NCBI GenBank assembly: GCA_021234155.1
Contig: JAJEKV010000031.1
Location: 7,394,748 to 7,458,747, forward strand
Direction of reading: 5' to 3'
DNA: 64,000 nt
Source: Isoetes taiwanensis
Taxonomy: Eukaryota; Streptophyta; Lycopodiopsida; Isoetales; Isoetaceae
This document shows, one piece after another, positions 58,338-64,000 of this stretch. Position 1 is the stretch's first letter. Each line of letters starts with the position of its first letter. The notes under the pieces were generated by a model. It was not told where the DNA came from, made no database searches, and saw only the letters and a program-made list of their open reading frames with translations. A program made the translations under genes and the position numbers.

Positions 58338-58415
58338 ACCCGGGTTACTTAATTGGTAGCGTTACCCTCTTGATTATTAGAGGAGCATCCGGTTCTGTGA
58401 GAGCCAGGTGCACCA
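58338..58415 (+). repeat. tRNA-like / SINE-like block, copy 2
   Basis: This copy shows the tRNA likeness better than the one at 9,201: TTAATTGGTAGCG resembles an A box, CCTCT..AGAGG forms an anticodon-like stem, and CCGGTTCTGTGAGAGCC resembles a T arm. Confidence 0.35.
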
Positions 58416-59383
58416 ACATGAGAAAGCAATGGAGTTTTTCTCCCTTTGGAGCAAATTATGTACCTTGTCTTGTTGTCTTCACTCAAAAGGGGCTTTTTCG
58501 GTATGCAAGTAGGTGCTATCAAAAGTTGTCCATGTCTTGAACTTCAATCATAAGTCAATTGCAATCTTATAGAGTGTGAGTCAGTAGGCTGTTGAGCCTT
58601 TGTTGTGAATGTAGTGCATAGTGGAAGTCGACATCCCGTTGAATTGTCCAGGCTACGCTGAATGCGAAATCAAAATGTGATAATGGGATGGATGTTCTCT
58701 TTTGATGTGGATCCCTTGCGAGTAGCTACGGCTTGGGCCGAATCTATTGTGTAGCGAGGTTACCATGACCCTTGAGTTTTTAAGAGACCTACGTGTGGCT
58801 TGACTATATGAATATTAGTATCATCACGAACGTACTGGTATATACAAAGATGGTCGTCTACGGATACAAAAAGTGATTTACCAAAACAAGGTTTGAACCT
58901 CGCAACCTTCAATTCGCGACCACACAACCTTGCCAAATACTAAACAATATTTGTTGAAGAAATTCCTTCATGTCTTCCGTCATATGTGGGATTATTTTGG
59001 GAGGTTCTAGAATATTCTAGAACCTAGATGCATCTTAGACACTTGGCGATCTCTCATCCATTGGTGGCGCGATCGTAGTTGGCCTAGATATATAAGGGGC
59101 ATCTCCTTCTTGTCGAACCATTCCAGTTCAGCATGATCTTAGGCAACTAGGCATCATCTGTCTTGTGTTCTGCTTGCTGCCAGACCCATTGTGTTCTTGA
59201 TTCTGTTCATATATCCATTCTTTGCCGATCTTAACGTATTTCTTCAGTATTTCTTGTGTATTTTCCATATTTTCCTTATTTTCGCGTAGGTTCATGGCGG
59301 TTTGAGGCGGAATCCCCGCTACCAGGTTCTTGCACCGCTCTAATCCTAAGCTTTTTTTGCTCATATTTGGTGATTTTTATATC

Positions 59384-60275
59384 GATGGAGGAGGTTTTAG
59401 ACTTTATTCTGGCCGAGTCAACGGCTTGTTCAAGTATGTCGTGATTCTTGATTGGACAATGAAAAGCTTAGGGCGTGTTGCTTCACATGAATACGCTTCG
59501 CTTCGAGATTGAGGCTATCGAGAGCCTAAAGATCGATCTGCCCGAGAGAAGTTTGGCGGCCTTTGGTCCAAGCTCGCCATTTTTTGAATCAGATCGGGCT
59601 TGTGATTAAGCTCCATCCTCATAGATATCCACGGCCCGAAACAAGTTGGGCTGATTGGTTCTCTCCTCCACGAGGGCCGACTTTAAGTTGGTTTGTTCCT
59701 TTATTAGAAAGGGGCCCTAGGATTGCAAGATTTTCTTTGCTTTCAGCTACTTGAGCTTCGAGGCATGCTTTGGAACACCATTAAATGGTACGGCAGATCA
59801 CAAAACTTTGCAATCTAAGGCAAGGCTCTGCGTCCGGCTTCATTATATGCATTAAAAATTTCGTCAAATTCGCGGTGAATCGCACGGGATGATGTTGCGC
59901 TTCGAGATTGTTTTCGAAGGGGTTCACGAGGAAGGATGTGAAAGATATGTTGTTGTCTATGGAGATCCTCAAACTTTGGAAGAAGCCATCATTTGCGGTT
60001 CAATGTGATAATGGCTCTCTTGAATGTAGGCAAGAGGCGTAGCCCGGGTCTTCCCAATCACACAAAGCACAGCCTTTCGTCCTCCGGTTTCATCGTAGGA
60101 TCCATCGGGTCGGATCACGAGCCTATCGCGAGTTGATGGGCGATTCGAGGACCTTTATCTGCGGCCAGAAGCGACGGAGGAGAGGTTAATCTTTGCCTCT
60201 CGTGGAGGGCTGGCCATATTGCTCGTGCATGCCACAGTGAAATCGATCGGTCGGAAAACCCCGGCTGATGCGAGT
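59384..60275 (+). pseudogene. Gag, chromovirus copy 2, frameshifted
   Basis: Counterpart of 10,270-11,178. The frame breaks every few dozen codons. Many differences are A to G inside CAG or GAC, or loss of CAG/GAG triplet bases. The zinc knuckle is no longer readable. Confidence 0.8.
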
Positions 60276-60409
60276 AGTAGGAGTCTCTCGTCGGTGGCCG
60301 CCTTTTCTGTAGACTCCTTCCACATTTCTTGACATGTTTATTCCATCGGATAAGGTCAGCAAGGCATTCTTCATCCCTATATCATTGAAATAAGAGGTTG
60401 GAGGATTGC

Positions 60410-63400
60410 AAGTGTTGGCGCAACTTGATTGTGGTGCAAATGCTTGCTTTATAAATAGTGCATTACCGCGGTAAACTACGCCATCCCTAGAAGCAAGATT
60501 GTGCATCACGGTTTACATCAAAGTGATTGTTGGGCCGGAGATCTCACCGGGTGCGATCCGAGAATGTATTAAGCCTCTTCATGTTTTTGTTGAAGGAGTT
60601 TCTGTGTAGTATTTTCTTCAATCTCATCGCTAGCCCACATGTGCCAATAGTCTTGGGTTTTGCCACGGCCCGAGCTACATAATCCGCAGTTGATTGGTGT
60701 ACTAGATCATTTCGATTTTGGTTCTAGCTCGGTTCCCTCGATCCGTGCGATGTCGTGGGCCCCTAATTCCGTCCTTGTTGTTCTGTTCTTTGCTCCATGT
60801 TACGATTTGACTCTTGCTTACGCTCCGGTTCATGCCCGATTTTGATTATGTTCTTGATGATGTCCCATCTCTAGCTCCGACTCTGCTCCGGTTCAATTTC
60901 TGCTCCTGGCCCAGGTTCTTTACTCTAGTCCACCTTGCTCTAGTTCTTGATCCAGTTCTGCGCCAATTCTAGTCCCAATTGCTCCTACTTACGCTCTGTT
61001 CTGCTCTCACTCACGATTCTTGATCCTACTTCTGTAGAGGCTTCTTCGCGCCCTCAGTTCCGTATCTTGAAGATCTCTCTTCATAAGTTTATTAGATCGA
61101 TAGGCAAGAGAGTCCAGCAAGCTTCGGACATCGTCCTATGACTTTGCCCCATTGATCTTTAGCCAGGGCGACCACGCCATTTTGGCCCTATCTATGGCTT
61201 GTGCCAACAGGTGGAGACTTTTGCGGACCTATATCGAGGAGAATCTTGCAAGGGGGTTTATTCGACATTCTGGTCCTTTCGCGAGGCGCCATCTTCTTTG
61301 TTTCCAAGAAGGATGGTTCTTTGCGGCTGGTTGTGGATTATCGTGACCTCAACAAGATCACTGTGCGTAATTGGTATCCTCTCCCTCTTAGTCCAGAGTT
61401 ACTCGAGCGGCTACAAGGTGCACGATACTTCACAAAAATTGATCTTCGAGGTGCCTATAATCTTATCCGCATCAGGGAAGGTGATGAGTGGAAGACAACC
61501 TTTCGAACTCAGTATGGTCATTTTGAGTATACCGTCATGCCTTTCGGCCTTATCAATGCTCCAGCGGTTTTTCAGCACATGGCTAACGATATTTTTGAGA
61601 GTTTTTAGATCTTTTTGTTATCGTCTATCTAGATGATATTCTGATTTATTCGAAGACTTTGGAGGAGCATGAAGAACATGTCAGGAAGGTCCTTCAGAAG
61701 CCACAGGAACATGGACTTTATGCTAAAAATTGGAGAGTGTCGGTTCGGCGGGACAATGTCGAGTTTTACGGGCTATCTCGCATCACGTCTCAGGGTGTTA
61801 CCATGGATCTAGAGAAGGTTAGCACAGTTCTTGATTGGGAAACACCTTCCTCGGTTAAAGATGTACAGTGCATCTTGGGGTTTGCCAATTTTTATCGCCG
61901 CTTCATCAAGGACTATTCGGAGATCGTCTTGCCTTTGACACGTCTCCCTAGGAAGGATGTTCCTTTTGAGTGGACAATTGAAGCAAAATCATCATTCATC
62001 ACTCATCACTCTGAAGCATGTTTTCTGGCCGGCACTTGTTCTTACACCGCGGATCTGCGAGACCACATATTCTCCCGAGGCGATGCATTAGATTTTTGCT
62101 CTTGGCGGCATCTTGTCGCCAAGAGGGGGTGATCATGAGCTGCACCGATCGCCTATCATTTCGAAAGTTCCAAAGCTGCGAAATCAACTATCCTATTCAC
62201 GATAAGGAACTTTTGGCGATTGTTGACTCTTTTCAAGAGTGGTGGCGATTTCTTGAGGGTTCTCCTCTCGTGATTGTGTATCTCAGACCATGCATAATCA
62301 CGGAGTATTTTCGATCTGCTTCGAGTTCTTAATGCGTCGTCGGGCTTGGTGGCATACGAGGTGCTATCAGCGCTTTGATTTCATCATCAAGTTTTGGCAC
62401 TTGCGCTTCAAAGGGAAACCGGATGCTCTTTCTGGCGGATCTTATTTGAACATAAAGGCGGGGGCGGACATTTGATCGACAATCCGCAGGGTTTATTCTA
62501 GGACTTGATGGTTTACAGCTCATGGCCATCACTTTGTTCGAAAGGCCTCATGATACATCCTTGTTGGAGTCTATTCGAGCATCTCTTCCTTCGATCCATT
62601 GGCGGGGACATAATATCCGGCTTGTCTTAGCATCATCTTCCCCGAACAAATGAGGTTGGACTATGATCATTTTGAGGTTGAAATGGACTTTTGTTTCATG
62701 ATAGATTCCTATATATTCTGGATGGTGCCCCTCGACTTCAAGTTCTGCAGTCCTGTCATGATTCTTCTCTCGCCGGCCATTTTGGCATTGCCAAGACTCT
62801 GGAACTTATTGCTTGAGATTATTGGTGGCTAGGTCTCCGCCGCACTGTTGAGACTTTTATACGCTCATGTGATATTTCTTTGTCGTGCAAAAACTCCCAA
62901 GCAGCCCACATGACACCTTTCTGACCTTTACCGGTTCGGCCGGTCCTTGGAAGAGTATTTGATTGGATTTTATTGTCGAGCTTCCATCCTCCCGGGCCAT
63001 GGCGCCATCCTTGTTGTTGTTGACCGTTTTCCAAGATGGCACATTTCATTCCTTGCGGCACTTCTATCTCGGTGAAGCCACATCGGTTCTCTTGCTTGGA
63101 GGTGGTTCGACTCCATGGCTTACCGGATAACATTGTCGATGTGCGGCCCTCGGTTTGTTGCTAGCTTTTGGGCGTCTGTTGCAACTCTTGCATGTGGAAT
63201 GTTAAACTTTCTTTGGGACATCACCGGAGACCAATGGGTAGGTGGGCGCACTAATCAAACACTTGGCGGTATTTGCGATGCTTTATCAATTTGACATGCA
63301 TCCCGGTGGTCTTTCCAACTCTCACGGATATGACTTCGATCAATCCGATTACCAAAAACGAGGCTCGAGCTCTGCATGCTCGAGGATGATCTTCAACACT

Positions 63401-63920
63401 ATCTCCTCCAGGCTCAAGCACATTATCGTTATCATGCAGATCAACACCGTCGGGGCGCTCCTCATTTTGCGGTTGGTGATCTTGTTTGGCTCTTCGTCGG
63501 GATTTGCCAATAGCTTGCCCTTGTAACAAGCTTCGACTCTGAAGCTTAGGTCTCTATCGAATCATTGAGCGAGTTGGTGATGCTACTTTCGTCTTGAGCT
63601 CCCGCCATCAGTTCGGCTTCACCCAATGTTCCATGTGTCTTTGTTGGAACCCTATATGGCAAATCAATTTCCAAATCGAGTACCTCCACCTCCACCACCG
63701 GTCGAGATTGATGATCATGAGGAGTTGAGGTTTTAGAGATTTTGGACTCAAGTTTCTTCATCGGCGATTGTATTACTTTATCGATTGGGAAGGTTACTTG
63801 CCAAGTGATAGAACACAGGAGCTTGTCGAGAATCGACTAATCTTATTTGGCAATATTGGGGAGTTTCACCGGCGTATTCGGCCCCGACTCAGAAGGACTT
63901 CGTCGCCCGTCGTGGGAGGG
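60410..63920 (+). pseudogene. Pol, chromovirus copy 2
   Basis: Protease (QLDCGANACF at about 60,420) and linker are noisy. Reverse transcriptase (about 61,200-61,640) is cleaner than in copy 1: [33 protein letters not shown] and [17 protein letters not shown] read in one frame. The YLDDIL catalytic segment follows at about 61,625 after a frame change. The connection region to about 62,020 is nearly identical to copy 1. RNase H, integrase and chromodomain are again noisy. Confidence 0.85.
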
Positions 63921-64000
63921 AATGGTGTGGCGACCATATGGATATTAAGTATCATCTGAACATTATACTCATATGTACAAAGATGTCATCCACGGGATGC

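Larger units (their letters stand above)
49324..64000 (+). repeat. Second copy of the 1-14,925 segment (direct, collinear)
   Basis: Position 1 aligns with 49,324 and 14,925 with 64,000, with order and orientation preserved throughout. The net length difference is about 250 bp, made of many small indels. The duplication runs past both known ends, so its true borders lie outside what can be compared. About 34 kb of unrelated sequence separates the copies. Confidence 0.95.
58794..64000 (+). mobile_element. Ty3/gypsy chromovirus, copy 2, cut by window end
   Basis: The 5' LTR runs 58,794-59,299 and the 3' LTR starts at 63,926 and runs off the window. Internal order is the same as copy 1. Shared lesions include TGA at 62,814-62,816, TAG at 63,239-63,241 and the integrase C-terminal deletion near 63,290-63,350. 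It therefore duplicated with its flanks and did not insert independently. Confidence 0.93.

Noticed and set aside
49324-58790. Treating the second copy as a set of independent paralogous genes
   Set aside because: Every feature is collinear with copy 1 with the same spacing, so a single duplicated segment, or an assembly artefact, explains them all.

Overview
This window looks like repeat-rich nuclear DNA from a land plant. The evidence is a PLS-type pentatricopeptide repeat (PPR) gene with an E/E+ tail, a dirigent protein gene, a SPARK-domain fragment of the kind found in plant receptor kinases, GT-AG introns, two chromodomain-bearing Ty3/gypsy elements and several LINEs. The long AT-rich intergenic stretches and PPR style would suit a fern or another seedless plant. 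That is inference; no single marker in the window proves it.

Layout. (1) 1-15,372: a minus-strand multi-exon gene remnant, a minus-strand PPR gene, a foldback element, a tRNA-Cys-like relic, a minus-strand dirigent gene, and a plus-strand chromovirus (9,667-15,367) with two LTRs and a 5-bp target duplication. (2) 15,373-23,050: AT-rich DNA with a minisatellite, a SPARK-domain exon broken by one stop, a chain of candidate minus-strand exons, and one intact minus-strand EF-hand gene (20,371-21,015). (3) 23,070-38,000: nested repeats. A LINE endonuclease fragment is split by a poly(A) retroposon with an 18-bp target duplication, then abuts the left side of a decayed minus-strand chromovirus (about 24.7-33.4 kb). 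(4) 37.9-43.6 kb: a broken LINE with a repeated leader-like block. (5) 43.6-48.9 kb: AT-rich DNA and another LINE reverse transcriptase piece. (6) 49,075-64,000: a second, collinear copy of region 1, covering PPR, foldback, dirigent and chromovirus. It runs to the window edge.

The most important feature is this direct duplication: position 1 matches about 49,324 and position 14,925 matches about 64,000. The two copies differ by many small indels and by a recurring CAG-to-CGG and GAC-to-GGC pattern. Each copy is the cleaner one in different segments. That pattern looks more like uncorrected long-read consensus in methylated repeats than ordinary decay, so most frameshifts here should not be trusted until checked against reads.

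The genes that can be read best are the dirigent gene (6,627-7,355) and the EF-hand gene (20,371-21,015). Most other coding material is retrotransposon-derived or interrupted. I did not find a convincing new biological system. The best leads are the duplication and its error signature, the SPARK fragment, the EF-hand/Cys-cluster/Pro-Tyr protein, and tRNA-like blocks carried antisense in the chromovirus LTRs.
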